Shown: positions 1 through 11,068 of the stretch, in pieces
Position numbering within the stretch: position 1 is the first letter of the stretch
Layout of the letters: every line of letters starts with the position of its first letter
Source: Owenia fusiformis
Lineage: Eukaryota; Annelida; Polychaeta; Sabellida; Oweniidae
Assembly: GCA_903813345.2 (NCBI GenBank)
Contig: CAIIXF020000012.1
Span: 8,576,432-8,640,431, forward strand
Length of the DNA stretch: 64,000 nucleotides
Direction: 5' to 3'
Translations under genes and position numbers: made by a program
The notes under the pieces: generated by a model
The model's input: only the letters and a program-made list of their open reading frames with translations
Databases searched by the model: none
What the model was told of the DNA's origin: nothing

Positions 1-135
1 GACTCATGTTACGTGAAGATGATTTTTTCTATAAACGTTACGTGAAGATGAAGAACAAGCGTTCATATCATCAGAAATAGTACCTAACATTGGTCTCCAT
101 CTACCTGTAATGTTTTCTGGTCTTATGTATAATAC
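1..135. other. Intron edge with short direct repeats
   Basis: The left edge lies in an intron of the sushi/CILP gene. It contains two nearby copies of a ttacgtgaagatga motif (9-22 and 39-52) and nothing else that can be supported. Confidence 0.4.
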
Positions 136-290
136 CTTTAACATCCAGATCCGCAGGATCAGATGCAGTCGATCCATACTTCGAACTCGCTTTGCAATGA
201 AATGTACCTTTATCTTCTATCTTGACATTTTCTATTAATAGATTCTGGCTTGTGTGTTTACTGTCCGGTAAAATCTTTCCGTTTTTGTAC
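136..290 (-). CDS. Exon 11: second half of Ig domain
   Basis: 155 nt, phase 2 in, phase 1 out. It completes the Trp codon and continues YKNGKILPD, LLIENVKIEDKGTFHCKAS and a G-strand ending DLDVK. The D..G.F.C motif is the F-strand signature of Ig domains. Donor G|GTATTA. No further exon is visible in 1-135. Confidence 0.88.
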
Positions 291-3200
291 CTATTATCAA
301 AAGGTCATTGTAAATAATGGAAAAAATATATTCAATTTTGATTAAAAATCTATTTAGACGATTGCGATGGCGGCGTGAAAAATACTGGGGTAAGACTGAA
401 GCTGTTTTCCGCCCAGTATTACACCACATATTGGTGATTGTTCAGAATGAAACATAACAGACTATTTATAGCACGGAACATTTCAAATACTTTTAGTTTG
501 GTTTGTGGGTATCAATGGTAGAGGTCTCACCATTGGTAAGTTTCTGGCCTGGGTTTCCCAATTGCACGGCATTTGAAATGAATAGAATCACCAATAACAG
601 CATAAATATCTTGTGGATGTTCGACAATTTCAGGATATTCTAGAATGTGAAATGTCAGTTGTATATATTAAATATGGGTAAGCATTCGTAATAAAGTTAT
701 CAAAGATAAGTTGTTGTTAGTATCCTTGACAAAATATAGCCATTTAGTAAATTAACAACGCTGTTCATATATTTGTAGTGCTTTATAAGGCTTGTTACGT
801 GACGTTATTTTAACAATGTAGTACAGATTATTTCTTAGACGCAAAAGATTTACAACCATAAAGGATGTGTCGGGGTATATGCCATTTTGGTCCCTCAGTC
901 AAATGTATGTGAAATATGGTTTTTATTACTGTCCTAGTTATATTTGATAAGTATATTTACTTTTTCACGAGTTGTGATGCATAATTAACCCCCTGCTGAG
1001 AGTCGGAATAAGTATCTTAACAAACAAAAAAATAGTCATTATCATAGAAAAAACACCAATGGCAACATGTATGACATACAAAGAAGAAATAATTAAAGAC
1101 CCATGAAGAATTAAAAGAAAATCATATTTTTGAAATATATTTAAGGATTAAAATTTTTTCAAATTTTTGAATTTCCCGCCAGTTTACTTTGAAGCTGGGC
1201 TTAATTTGAAGGAGGGGGAAAACAAGATGGTTGCCATTTGATGTAAGAAATATTAGAAAAAAAGTTGCATCACTTTTAGTTTTCACAATGAGCACAGTTT
1301 TCCAGTTTAGGTTTTTTGACTGATTCTGACTCTTCATCACCTGGGTCATGTATAGAGATTATAAAATTGAAACCAAAATGTTGTGCTCGACATGAATTTG
1401 ACTGAAATATGTGTAACATCATCAACACAATTGAAGTCTCAAAACTGGATGCTCAGTAACTTTGAGTGACTATAATCCCTTGATTACCCAGATAAACACC
1501 AATTCACTTATCCAGAAATACCATTCAATGTCTATTCAAAGAAAGTAACCAATGTTTTGGAAGATATGTTTCAAACTTTTTGCATAAATAATTCATAATA
1601 TTTGCCATTGATTTTTTTTCAATTCTGACAGAGTGATATGCACTGTCTTTGATGCCAAAATTCTTCATCAATTGTGATACAAATTGATATTTTTGTAATC
1701 TCAGAAGAAGGATAAGATATTGAAGTTTAATAATATATGTGATTGAGTTGGTTTTTCAGACATTACATTTTTCAATATTTTCTAAGTCGATACCCAGACT
1801 CATTCCCAGACTCATCCTTTAGACAATTGAACGCCCTTTCTAAGTTTTTCATTTGAGCACGATTTCATAAAGTTTCAAATCGAAGAAGTTCGGCGAATGT
1901 ATGTTTCTTAATTAAAATATCAATTAATTACGGGTGGGATTATCTGGAACTTCGTTTGATTGGATATACGGTGTATATGTTCGTACCCATAGATTCAATT
2001 ATGACGTTATTCGGCTCAGCTCTATCACTTTCAACAATGATGTTCACATCCACGTATTTGGTCTTTTTAAACACCAACTTATCTGATGGGCACGCTTTAA
2101 TATTGATCAAACCATTTTTCGTTTGTCCAAGTTCTTCATCTACAGGTGTCCCTGCTCTTGATACGGTGACGCCATCTATAGGGACCATCTTTGTATTGTA
2201 CACAAAAATATTAATAAAGGGACAAATACAAGTTGTACACCTTTCATCAAGAATTTTCCCGGGTGGACAAGGTTTTGTGCAATCTGAAATTAAACAACTC
2301 TCGTGTCATTAGGTATATAATCATGTGTTGCATCTTAAATTCAATGTTATATTTCATAGTTACACAAACATTGTGTACTCGTTTGCTGTTCAACTTATCT
2401 ACATTTAACTATGAGGTTATTTCTTACCAGTGCAAATTGGAATTTGTTGACTCCACCCTCCTGTGTTATCACATACCATATAATAATAGCTATCAATTAT
2501 TTTGTAGCCAGGTTTACAGCCAAATATGATTCGGTCATAGAAAACATTTCCGACAAGTTTTCCCCGAAGTACGACCAGGTTGCTTTCTTTTTCAAGAATG
2601 ACGTCAGGACACGTGGCATTACTCGCTTAAATGACAAAAAGGTTCCAGTAAACTGTTTGACATACAAACCTAAGTATATGTCTCCGAGACTTATTTTCCT
2701 TGACATGTAAGTCCATGGACTTATTTTTCTAGGACACTCCTAGGAAAATACGTCAACTGGTCTTAATTTAGCATGGACGTATATTAGGTCACGCCGCATC
2801 GAGTAGGGGATTTTGTTAATGTATTCGAACATGACTGTATTCACGCTCTCTACAAACAGTGAAAAAAGTCAAGATTTCACCCGGGTTATATTAGCGAACA
2901 ATACCCCTGGTAATTCGAGTAATGTGTAATGTCATAACGGCGCCCCTTAGTAATCACAGGCTCGTATCGAAAGATTTTTCCGCTGTGACGGAGCATGTTA
3001 TTTTTTATAAAAACACTAAGAAAACTACACAATTTTTTCTAACTCATATGTTTCGTTATACCAAAGAAAATTACTTACTCCATGCACTGGATGTATCATT
3101 TGCGGGTAATTTTTACTTCTGTTTGAAGTCCAATAACGCTCGGAGGAAAAGCTATTGAAAATGGCACCAGAGAAGTTTACTCCAAAATGTACCATTTCTT

Positions 3201-6200
3201 GTTTAACTTATCAACGACACGATAAGTGCTACGATAATATTTACTAATGTGTTCAGCATAACTCTGAAAGTATTAATGAGATATTGATGTATTAGGTCTT
3301 TTTAATTTAATTTTTTTATATAATAAAATAATATAGTGTTTAATTTTTTTGTCCGCTGTGACGGAGCAGTTGCAAATGTGAACGATGAAAATGCTCCATC
3401 ACAGAGGACAAAAAAATGTAAACATTATTTTTTTATAAAAAAAAGTCAAAAAGACCCAATACATCCAGATCTCATAAATAGATTCAGAGTTATGCTGAAA
3501 ACATATGTATATATTATAGTGTCACTATATAATGCCATTAACAACTTAAAAAAGATTATGGTAAAGGACCTTATACACCCTCCATTGGGATCTCCCCATG
3601 GGAAAAAAATAATTCATCTGATTTTTCAAAATGAGTATTCTGCTTCAATTATTACATTTATATGCACACTAGTATCTTGTTGACCTATATTCAGCACTGT
3701 ATTGATATATAGGCCACTAATTAGGGTCATAATTCAATCATCAAGTGTAGAGGCATAGATTCCAAACCAGGAAGTATTTTTGTGTCTGTCAAAATCCATT
3801 TACATCCTACGCATCCCTGCATCTTATCCAAATATGTTACTACATAATGAAATATAATAGTATAATCTTTGGTTTTACAAACTTGTATGATATTTGCTAA
3901 GTGTAAAAGTTGTTTTTGGAGCATTTTTCTATAGCCATTTTGTAGGGAAAAAAATGATGAAAAAACGTACAATCTTTTAATTTTAAGTATGACCTGAATC
4001 GATTGCAAACTTCATATTTGCACATTTGATGAGATAAACCATTTGTGTCGTATTGTGAAATTATTAAGTTTGCAATCGATTCAGGTCATAGTGTATTTTT
4101 GGTATTTCTGTGATAATCAATGGAAACCAATGGCCTCTATTGGGATCTGCTGATATCCTCATGTTAAGTCAATGGTGCACAGCCCCATGTAAGTCAATAC
4201 AACCTTACTGAACGAAATGATCCCTATCTCAGCTTATGTGTGTCCGAGCACTTTAATATTTTCCAAAGTATTATATGACATTTTATTCTTCATGTTACAC
4301 CTACGAATGATTCATTTTGACCATAGGGATATTTGCCATTAATTGCACCTTGTCCATTTGAGGGTATGATACTCAAGGGGCCGAAGGTTACTCGCAAATG
4401 ATGTATCCATTGCATGGAGTAAGTAATTTTCATTGATATAACGAAACATATGAGTTAAAAAATAAATTGTGAAGTATTCTTAGTGTTTTTATGAAAAATA
4501 GCATGCTCCGGCACAGCGGCCAAATCTTTCGATGCCAGCCTGTGGTTATGGCGGACCATGATGAATATTCGAAACATTTTGGTGAGATTTCATTTTCAAA
4601 TCGTAATATAGACCTCAGAGCAGGTGTATCGTCGAATACAGCCCACAGAGCTAGAGAAAACGTTTGTCCTTAGCCCTGTGGGTGTATTCGACAATATTAC
4701 TGCTCTTACGTCTATAATTCTTAATTAAAATACATATATTTGCTCCACATTTTACTTGCAATAATTGAGGATTACGTTACCATGGCAACTAAAAATTGGT
4801 TTGTTCCAAATGCCATTACGTAAGCATTCAAGTACCCGTTCTCCTTGTTTTATGTATGGCTTCCTGCATCCCCCAATAATACGATCACCTACTTCGTTTC
4901 CTGTGAGTCGCGAAGCGCCAATTAATTGTCCGTATTTTGGTAGGACAAGGTCAGGGCAGTCACCAGTATCTGATGCTAAAATAAAAGTTCATAAATCATC
5001 TATATTCGGCTTTTATGGTTTGATCATAATTAATACATAAACTTTACATCTTATTTTTTAGATTACTTACTCAACAATTATAACAATTTCAGCATAAATA
5101 GCTTGTCAAGTATAGCAGGTCATCTCAACCCCAAGTCAACTCAACCCCAAGTCAACTCAACCTTGGTAAAACTCAACCCCAAGTCAACTCAACCCTGTAA
5201 AACTCAACCCCAGTAAAACTCAACCCTATTCATTTGTGCGATTTCCAATTAGATTTTACAATGAGTAATTTAAGTCATTAATTTCTGAAAATCTAGCATT
5301 TTGCATGATACTTTGAATAGAAAGTTTTAAAAACATTCAAAAATCAGTAAAGCTCTCAAGGATAATTCATCAGGTCGTCACTTATTTGATTTAAGACCTC
5401 ATTAATATTTACTAATTAATGGACTGAAAGCAGTTTTCATCTTCCAGTATTAACCTCATGGGGATTACAACAAAACATCTGTATTAGCAAGATTAATAAA
5501 ATGACCCATATGTTAATCCTATTTGTACCACAATGACAATTTGGAGATATACCCATTATTAACTATAAAAGGTGGGTCTAAGAATTATAAAAACTTTTCT
5601 TTTATGAAATAAACTTTCGTATCATTTGGAATATAAGTTTATCAATTAATAAAAATATAGGGGTTGAGTTTGACTGAGGTTGAGTTTCACAGGGTTGACC
5701 TGACTTGGGGTTGAGTTTTACAGGGGTTTACTTAACTTTGGGTTGGGTTTTACTGGGTTGAGATGACCAGGAAGCAATGAAAAACATGCTCATTTATTTT
5801 ATATAATTAGTATTATTGATGTTTGAGAAATGTTTAGTTTTAAAAATTGTATTCGACATAGACGTAAGCTTTGGAACGCTGATAAATTGAAAAACATTTA
5901 AACATTGATATTGTACGTACTTCTACACACGGGCATCGCAATATCCCACACTAATCCATCGGTGAAATTCCCAGGGAGAGCTAAGCTGTATCTTTTAAAA
6001 CAGGTCAATGTAGGAGTTCCGTCCAGTGTGTACCCCTGATCACAAGCAAACGTCACTGAGTCACCTAATTTGTTGTTCGTCGTCTTACCCTCCGCAACAA
6101 AACCATGTTCGGGAGAACTCAAAGCAGGGCAGTGTGTAATGTTCTGCTCTATAGCGTGAAATGTAAATACAATTGTTTACAGAATTTACCGAACAATTGT

Positions 6201-9200
6201 TTAAAGAGTTAAGCCATGGACTCAGTGCAATGTGGAATGACCATTCCTTGAAGGTTTAAAGATTTTTATCATTCTGATACTCAAAGCATCTTTCTGTTTC
6301 ACCTGAAACATGCTAAGATATTATTACGATTTTTTTTCGGCGAGTAAGATAATATGATTGACAAGTTACAATGGTATGGCCGCCATAAAAACTGAACAGG
6401 CTCGAAATTCTAGAGCACTATCCCGTTTTGATATGTCCACGAAGTTCGCAAAAAGATCTTATTGCTCAAGATTCCGTTCTTAGTAGAACCATCTAGTTTT
6501 AAGTACTAATTATCCCACGAACTTCGTGCAGAATGGGATTGCCGCCAGAAAATGTTATACATTATCGCTCTAAATAGTAAAAACATATATATGTCCAGCC
6601 AGTCCGAACACAGTTAGCTCGTTTAGCATAACTTGTCAGGAACGAGGTGAGAACTTGCAAGAGACTAGGGGGTAGGCTCTTCATTTATAGATAGTGATTT
6701 GCCAAGTGACACCAGAAGATTGTTGAAGCTAGCATATTTATTGGATTGGTCTAGGTTATAATCTTACTTATACAAATAGGCGTCTCCAGTGTCCAGAAAC
6801 CATCCCATCTACACTTGATCTCTGGACGCCCAGTCAATATTAAACCAAGCCTACATCTGAATCGTATTCGATCGCCATATATGTTGTTACTTGTTTTGCC
6901 CTCTATTACTTCTAAACCATTATTTTCACCTATGGAAATGTCTGGACATCGACCTCCCACTGTAGAAATCAAAATATATATTAAGCAGTTAAGAAGGCAA
7001 TAGTTTTGCTTCTATTATTTGCTTGCAAAAATTTCGAATGGAATTTAACTTGATTATTGTTTGGCAGTCATGTTCTAGTGTCTCATGAACAATGGTGATG
7101 GTGCCCAAAGAGGTGAGAAATAATTATTTTTGTTTTTAAAGTAGCGTGAGGCGAGGTGTGAATTATAGGGGGCGCTGTTTGAAATAAAGCGTGATTGTAC
7201 CTAGTCTGGTTACAAGCCCTTGTCACCCCCCCCTCCTTACAACAAGTGTGACAAGGATATGCATAAGGACATGATTCGTCGAGTAGAGAGGGGCTCACAG
7301 AGGCCTGTAGCTAAATTAGATTCTGCCCGACACATAACAGCAATGGACAACATTTTAATTCTCCAATCTTAAGTATAATTTTTTTCAACAAATTAATTGC
7401 AATACCTGAAAAGACTAATTTTACAACAACCGCACATCCCTAGATAGATAGTGCTACTTTACAAAACAAGAGGCAGAGTGAACAGAATCTCAACCTTATG
7501 TAGAATACAGTTTTGGGACGAAAAATCAAAAAATGGCCTAACATTTACCTATCTAGACTACCAAACTAATTAGCTCTAAACTTTCATACGTAGAAACATC
7601 ACTAACATTTTGAGATGGATCCATCAAACGGTTTGGCTGGAAAACCTCGACAGACAATATTTTAGGACAGAAAATCCAAAATGGCCATTTTAAGTTTTAC
7701 CCATATTATTCAAAAACTAATCAATTCTAAACGTGCATATGTAAAAAGAGCTCAGGAAATTTCAGATGAATCCATGAAAAGGTCTGGCTGGAAACCTGTA
7801 GACAAGTCTAGACAGCCAAGATTTTTATGGCCCAATTAACATTCACCAAAAAATGCCGAAAAACTTTTGCAGTTCTAAAATGTAATAGGTAAAAACATCC
7901 CTTAAATTTCAGATGAATCCCTGCAACGGTATCGGATGCTGGAAACCTGTAGACAAGATTGATCCGCCCACCCGCCCGTTTTACTGATCACAATATAGCA
8001 CCCAAGGGTGCAGTAATAAAAAACAAAATATTTCTTACCAATTTGGGCACCTTCACCATTGTTCATGACAATAGAATATGTCTACTAATTATAAACTCTA
8101 ATATTATGATCTGTATATCAGATAAATGTTGATACAACATAATTAAATTCAAGGCAAGATGTAAAAAGGTCGCACACATTCATTAGTCTAGCTCTGAAGT
8201 AGACATTGTACATCTATTTTACGTTTGATGAATTATGTTTTAAGATGTTTTTTAAATGTATTTTTGGGGATATAACAATGGGGTATGTGTTACCCTTTGC
8301 ATTCGCTCGACTTTTCTTCTCAAAAGAGAGCTTCGTCGGTAGTTAATTACTAAACTCTAGATCTGTACGCACTACGCAGTATAGGTACCTGTATGTGTAT
8401 CAATCATTTCGAAATGTAGATTATGCAACAGAATTAGGCCTAGTACTTTAAAGGTATACTCACGTTTACACATTATGGGTAGACCACTCCATTTACCACC
8501 ATCTAGACAAGTTAATGTCCTTTTTCCAAATGATTTGTAATGGTTATTACATTGAAATGTTACGGTTTCCCCGGCTTTATTTTTTCCAAGACGACCAGCT
8601 ACCAGTAATGCATTTTCAGGTATGGTGAGGTCACTACATGTGTCATCAATTCCTTAATATATTCAAATTAGATAATCAGGTTTTAACGTAAATATTGTTA
8701 TTGTATTTCCACCCCTAAAACTTGAATATGCATGGAAGATATGGCGCATTCCAAGATTGCAATATGCACAAGGGGCATTTACTTAATATGACATGTTTTG
8801 AAACTCAGTGTTTTGGGCGATTTATCGTCACTATTGATTCCTTATGCAATTACTTACTTGAACACGTTAATGGTTGCCCCTTCCATTTTTTCGATGGTTT
8901 ACAGAGCATCTTAGATGTTTGCGAGGACCCATACCCAGCCGCGCATTTTACCTCCAAGACTGTCCCACATTTTGTGCTATTACTTGAAACTATTGTGTTT
9001 GCTCCTAACTTTGGTCGTTCGCAGAAAATACCTTCAATTGGTTTAATTGTGTCATATAATTTGGTCTACATAGGGGCGCAACTTAGGGTTCGCCAAAGAG
9101 CTCATTTTTGCTATTTTACTAAACTCACACGGGAGTTTAGTAATGGATAGTTTTATTTAGAATTATTCAGGGTCAGCCTGCGCGGGTTACATGAGGAAAC

Positions 9201-9946
9201 GTTACCGATTACATTTTCAAAATATCAGTGCTTGTTTATCATCAATTTATGCCTGGGTCATGTTTGCTCCGACTCATCGGCCGGCGCCCGGTTTTGACTA
9301 GAATACTCAATCAGCCGCGCGCCGTCCGATGAATCTTGGCAAATGTTACCAATGCATTAAAGCACGGTATATCTTAAACACAAAAGAACAATTGCTTACG
9401 GATGCATGTGCTTTTTAATGGAGCCCATCGTCCTTTAATGCATTTAATTTTCTTGGGACCAACTAGTCTGTGGCAGCTTGAACACTTGACTGTCATCTGA
9501 GAACATCCCTTCTTAGAGCATTTCGGATTGACACTTCCATTTTGAAGGGTTGTCGATAAACGGGAACAGAGCTGCATAGTAATGAAACATTGAATGAGAT
9601 CAAGTCCATGGCAAAATGAGGTACAACAAATAAATAAAGCTTATAAGGTACCCGTCGTTTAAACAAGGTTTTCCAAAATGAATCGTGTTACCATTTCGTT
9701 AATTATTACTGTAGTGATCGTGTTCAATTTTCGCAGTATGCATTTTATGTAATATTAAGTTCAAATTATACTCATGGGGCATTTTCATGTCATGCACAAT
9801 GACTTTGTTGACTTGGTTAGCATCGGGAATTTTGTCACATTTAAAGTCTATCCAAAGTTATCGAATCTTACCTGAGACGTTGCGATATCAAATCCAAACA
9901 TGATTGTAAAAACAAGAATAACGCAACGCGTGCTTGTGAAATCCAT
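136..9946 (-). CDS. Secreted multi-sushi (CCP) / CILP-like / Ig protein, 3' end beyond window
   Basis: Eleven exons were placed by eye: 9946-9872, 9571-9400, 9031-8858, 8652-8464, 6959-6768, 6148-5921, 4975-4781, 2625-2428, 2283-1987, 639-531 and 290-136. All are bounded by AG/GT sites and all phases agree (0, then 1 throughout, 2 inside the Ig fold, then 1). They give about 661 residues: a 25-residue signal peptide, seven CCP domains each with four conserved Cys and the late Trp, a Cys-rich segment with a beta-sandwich like the one before the Ig domain of cartilage intermediate layer protein (CILP), then an Ig domain. In human CILP the same order (sandwich, a 'TPY..' strand, Ig) is found, so the tail is probably CILP-related; the CCP string in front is not part of vertebrate CILP. 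Role is inferred as extracellular matrix or recognition protein. The gene continues past the left edge, so the C-terminus is unknown. Its introns hold several miniature elements. It is divergent from the gene at 11680. Confidence 0.9.
531..639 (-). CDS. Exon 10: first half of Ig domain
   Basis: 109 nt, phase 1 in, phase 2 out. Acceptor CACATTCTAG, donor CAATG|GTGAGA. Residues EYPEIVEHPQDIYAVIGDS are followed by IHFKCRAIGKPRPETYQW, which contain the B-strand Cys and the C-strand Trp of an I-set-like Ig fold. The donor splits the Trp codon. Confidence 0.88.
640..1986 (-). other. Intron without recognised features
   Basis: AT-rich sequence between the CILP-like exon and the first Ig exon. No domain, TIR or RNA gene was recognised on either strand. 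Confidence 0.5.
1987..2283 (-). CDS. Exon 9: Cys-rich linker and CILP-like beta-sandwich domain
   Basis: 99 codons, phase 1 at both ends. The exon opens with a six-Cys knot-like stretch (DCTKPCPPGK...ERCTTCIC) followed by a carboxypeptidase-regulatory-like sandwich: IDGVTVSRAGTPVDEELG, then KNGLINIKACP, then FKKTKYVDVNIIV. Human CILP has the same order of features (PVPGVVVYLLGAP, GGFAIPGLCPDGK, KITKVKF) directly before its Ig domain. The donor ATGG|GTACGA is chosen because it is in phase and because the residues that follow in the next exon continue the CILP alignment; the frame otherwise runs on to a stop at 1940. Confidence 0.82.
2428..2625 (-). CDS. Exon 8: CCP domain 7
   Basis: 66 codons, phase 1 at both ends, acceptor TTGTCATTTAAG, donor G|GTAAGA. 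Segments TCPDVILEKESN, IIFGCKPGYK, MVCDNTGGW and QIPIC give a canonical CCP. The exon follows 1.6 kb of inserted TIR element in the preceding intron. Confidence 0.9.
2955..4544. mobile_element. DNA element with about 200-bp terminal inverted repeats (CACAGGCTGGTATCGAAAG family)
   Basis: The left end (cacaggctcgtatcgaaag, then a Cgctgtgacggagcat block) recurs inverted at the right end, ending gatgccagcctgtg. The arms match for about 200 bases, including the motif ccatgcantggatntatcatttgc. A shorter relative lies at 10225-11056. Possible degenerate 5-base target duplications are gtaat and gttat. Its middle holds another repeat (about 3650-4335) that matches 29435-30140 in reverse orientation. 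No transposase was seen, so it is non-autonomous. Confidence 0.75.
3650..4335 (-). repeat. Interspersed repeat with palindromic centre (copy 1)
   Basis: This about 0.7-kb stretch is the reverse complement of 29435-30140. Both have a centre of two inverted copies of atgacctgaatcgattgcaa separated by about 60 bases. It is nested within the TIR element 2955-4544. Confidence 0.7.
4545..4700 (+). other. Short ATGGCGGAC ORF and imperfect hairpin in an intron
   Basis: On the plus strand ATGGCGGACCATGATGAA opens a short frame (MADHDEYSKHF) that reaches a donor-like G|GTGAGA. Next to it, ggtgtatcgtcgaatacagcccacag and ctgtgggtgtattcgacaat form an imperfect hairpin near 4623-4705. This may be the remains of a mobile element's first exon; it is not a supported gene. 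Confidence 0.2.
4781..4975 (-). CDS. Exon 7: CCP domain 6
   Basis: 65 codons, phase 1 at both ends, acceptor TTTTATTTTAG, donor G|GTAACG. Segments DCPDLVLPKYG, IIGGCRKPY, VLECLRNGIW and KPIFSC show the CCP pattern. Confidence 0.88.
5118..5768. mobile_element. Foldback element with CTCAACCC tandem arms
   Basis: The left end ggtcatctcaacccc is followed by several direct copies of a unit like aagtcaactcaacccc; the right end has inverted copies (ggggttgagttt) closing with gggttgagatgacc. The arms are about 115 bases of tandem repeats around an AT-rich core. The element lies wholly in the intron between CCP5 and CCP6 exons. No coding capacity. Confidence 0.75.
5921..6148 (-). CDS. Exon 6: CCP domain 5
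   Basis: 76 codons, phase 1 at both ends, acceptor CGCTATAG, donor A|GTACGT. Segments HCPALSSPEHG, VTFACDQGYTL, LTCFKRY and WDIAMPVC are diagnostic. The loop between the third Cys and the Trp is about a dozen residues longer than in its neighbours. Confidence 0.9.
6149..6767 (-). other. Intron without recognised features
   Basis: Sequence between two CCP exons. No further CCP exon, TIR or RNA gene was found. Confidence 0.45.
6768..6959 (-). CDS. Exon 5: CCP domain 4
   Basis: 64 codons, phase 1 at both ends, acceptor TTTCTACAG, donor A|GTAAGA. Segments RCPDISIGENNG, IRFRCRLGL, EIKCRWDGFW and ETPICI carry the four Cys and the Trp. Confidence 0.9.
7084..8067. mobile_element. DNA element with 26-bp TIRs (CATGAACAATGGTGA)
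   Basis: catgaacaatggtgatggtgcccaaa at 7084 is repeated inverted at 8042-8067 with one mismatch. Inside, 7590-7990 has three degenerate direct repeats of an about 110-base unit containing 'aaaatccaaaatggcc' and 'ggctggaaacctgtagacaag'. The same unit occurs inverted at about 33170-34320. Non-autonomous, in an intron. Confidence 0.7.
8464..8652 (-). CDS. Exon 4: CCP domain 3
   Basis: 63 codons, phase 1 at both ends, donor C|GTGAGT. Key segments are TCSDLTIPENA, VTFQCNNHY, LTCLDGGKW and GLPIMC: four Cys plus Trp as in canonical CCP modules. Confidence 0.9.
8858..9031 (-). CDS. Exon 3: CCP domain 2
   Basis: 58 codons, phase 1 at both ends, donor A|GTAAGT. The reading frame shows FCERPKLG at the start, VKCAAGYG in the middle and KKWKGQPLTC at the end, the standard CCP cysteine and tryptophan pattern. 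The acceptor (TTGAAG|GT) has a weak pyrimidine tract. A 142-codon ORF on the opposite strand here is a shadow. Confidence 0.85.
9244..9350. repeat. GC-rich palindromic miniature element (copy 1)
   Basis: An about 107-base hairpin-like segment running from gtttgctccgactcatcggc to gtccgatgaatcttggcaaatg, with cggcgcccgg and cgcgcgccg in the arms. Relatives lie at about 51805-51915 and 54837-54955. Confidence 0.6.
9400..9571 (-). CDS. Exon 2: CCP domain 1
   Basis: Starts after TATGCAG in phase 0 and ends CC|GTAAGC in phase 1. The 57 codons begin LCSRLSTTLQNG and end KGRWAPLKSTCI. This is a CCP module with extra cysteines (CSSC and KKGC segments), so it has more than the usual four Cys and may carry an additional disulfide. 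Confidence 0.85.
9872..9946 (-). CDS. Exon 1: start codon and signal peptide
   Basis: The ATG at 9946 opens 25 codons: a short polar start (MDFTSTR), a hydrophobic core (VILVFTIMFGF) and a small-residue end (ATSQ), typical of a cleaved signal peptide. The exon ends CAG|GTAAGA in phase 0, and exon 2 begins in phase 0. Confidence 0.88.
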
Positions 9947-10224
9947 CTTGATACAACCAGCGTAACTCGCCTAAGGGTTATTAATTAAATTATTGATGGT
10001 GTATAAACCGTTTCATTACAAAGATTAATCTAATATACATATATGTGCAGTCTGTATTAATTCATAATTTGTCATAACATTTCGAATTAATAAATACTGT
10101 TTTATTTTACTATCACATCGTATTAGGTGTGTGTTACTTAAGATCCAGTAACTTACGAAATTACAATGAAAACAAAAAACAGTAATTGAATAACGCGAAC
10201 ACTTATATAATATTTCATAGGTAT

Positions 10225-11056
10225 CACAGGCTGGTATCGAAAGATTTGTCCGCTGTGACGGAGCATGCTATTTTTCATAAAAAACACTAAGAATGCTTCA
10301 CGATTTATTTTTAACCCATATGTTTCGTTATATCAAAGATAATTACTTACTCCATGCAATGGATATATCATTTGCGTGTAACCTTCACTTCTGTTTGAAG
10401 TCCAATAACGCTAGGAGTAAAATCTATTGAAAACGGCGCCAGAGTGTCAAACTCTAAAATGTACCATTTCTTTTTTAACTTTTTAATGGCATGATATAGT
10501 GACACGATAATATTAACATATGTTTTAAGCATAACTCTAAATGTATTAATGATATATTAATGCATTGGGTCTTTTTAATTTTTTTTATAAAAAATAAAAT
10601 TAATATTTTTTGTCCGCTGTGACGGAGCATTTTCACAGTTCACATTTGCAACTGCTCCGTCACAGCGGACAAAAAAATTAAACATTATTTTTTATAAAAG
10701 AATTGAAAAGACCAAATACATCAACATCTCATTTATACCTTCATAGTTATGCTGAAACCATGTGTAAATATTATCGTGTCACTATATCGTGCCATTAGAA
10801 AGTTGAACAAGAAATGGTACATTTTGAAGTATGATACTCCGGCGCCATTTTCAATAGCTTTTCTTCCCAATGTAATTGGACTTCAAACAGAAGTGAAAGT
10901 TACCCGCAAATGATATATCCATTGCATGGAGTAAGTAATTTTGTATGGTATAACGAAACATATGAGTTAAAAAATAAATCGTAAAGTATTCTAAGTGTTT
11001 TAATGAAAAATAGCATGCTCCGTCACAGCGGACAAATATTTCGATACCAGCCTGTG
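10225..11056. mobile_element. TIR element between two divergent genes
   Basis: cacaggctggtatcgaaag at the left is matched by ctttcgataccagcctgtg-like sequence at the right (…ataccagcctgtg), with arms of over 200 bases. The middle is itself an inverted pair (tgtccgctgtgacggagca against tgctccgtcacagcggaca). Flanking ggtat (10220-10224 and 11057-11061) looks like a 5-base target duplication. It sits in the intergenic space between the sushi/CILP gene and the Cys-rich gene. Confidence 0.8.
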
Positions 11057-11068
11057 GGTATTGGTATC

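Noticed and set aside
1940-2203. ORF extension of the CILP exon to a stop at 1940
   Set aside because: The donor at 1987|1986 is in phase and the downstream Ig exons continue the CILP alignment, so the last residues before the stop are read as intron.
8722-9150. 142-codon plus-strand ORF
   Set aside because: It is the complement of CCP exon 8858-9031, which fits the sushi gene in phase and domain pattern.
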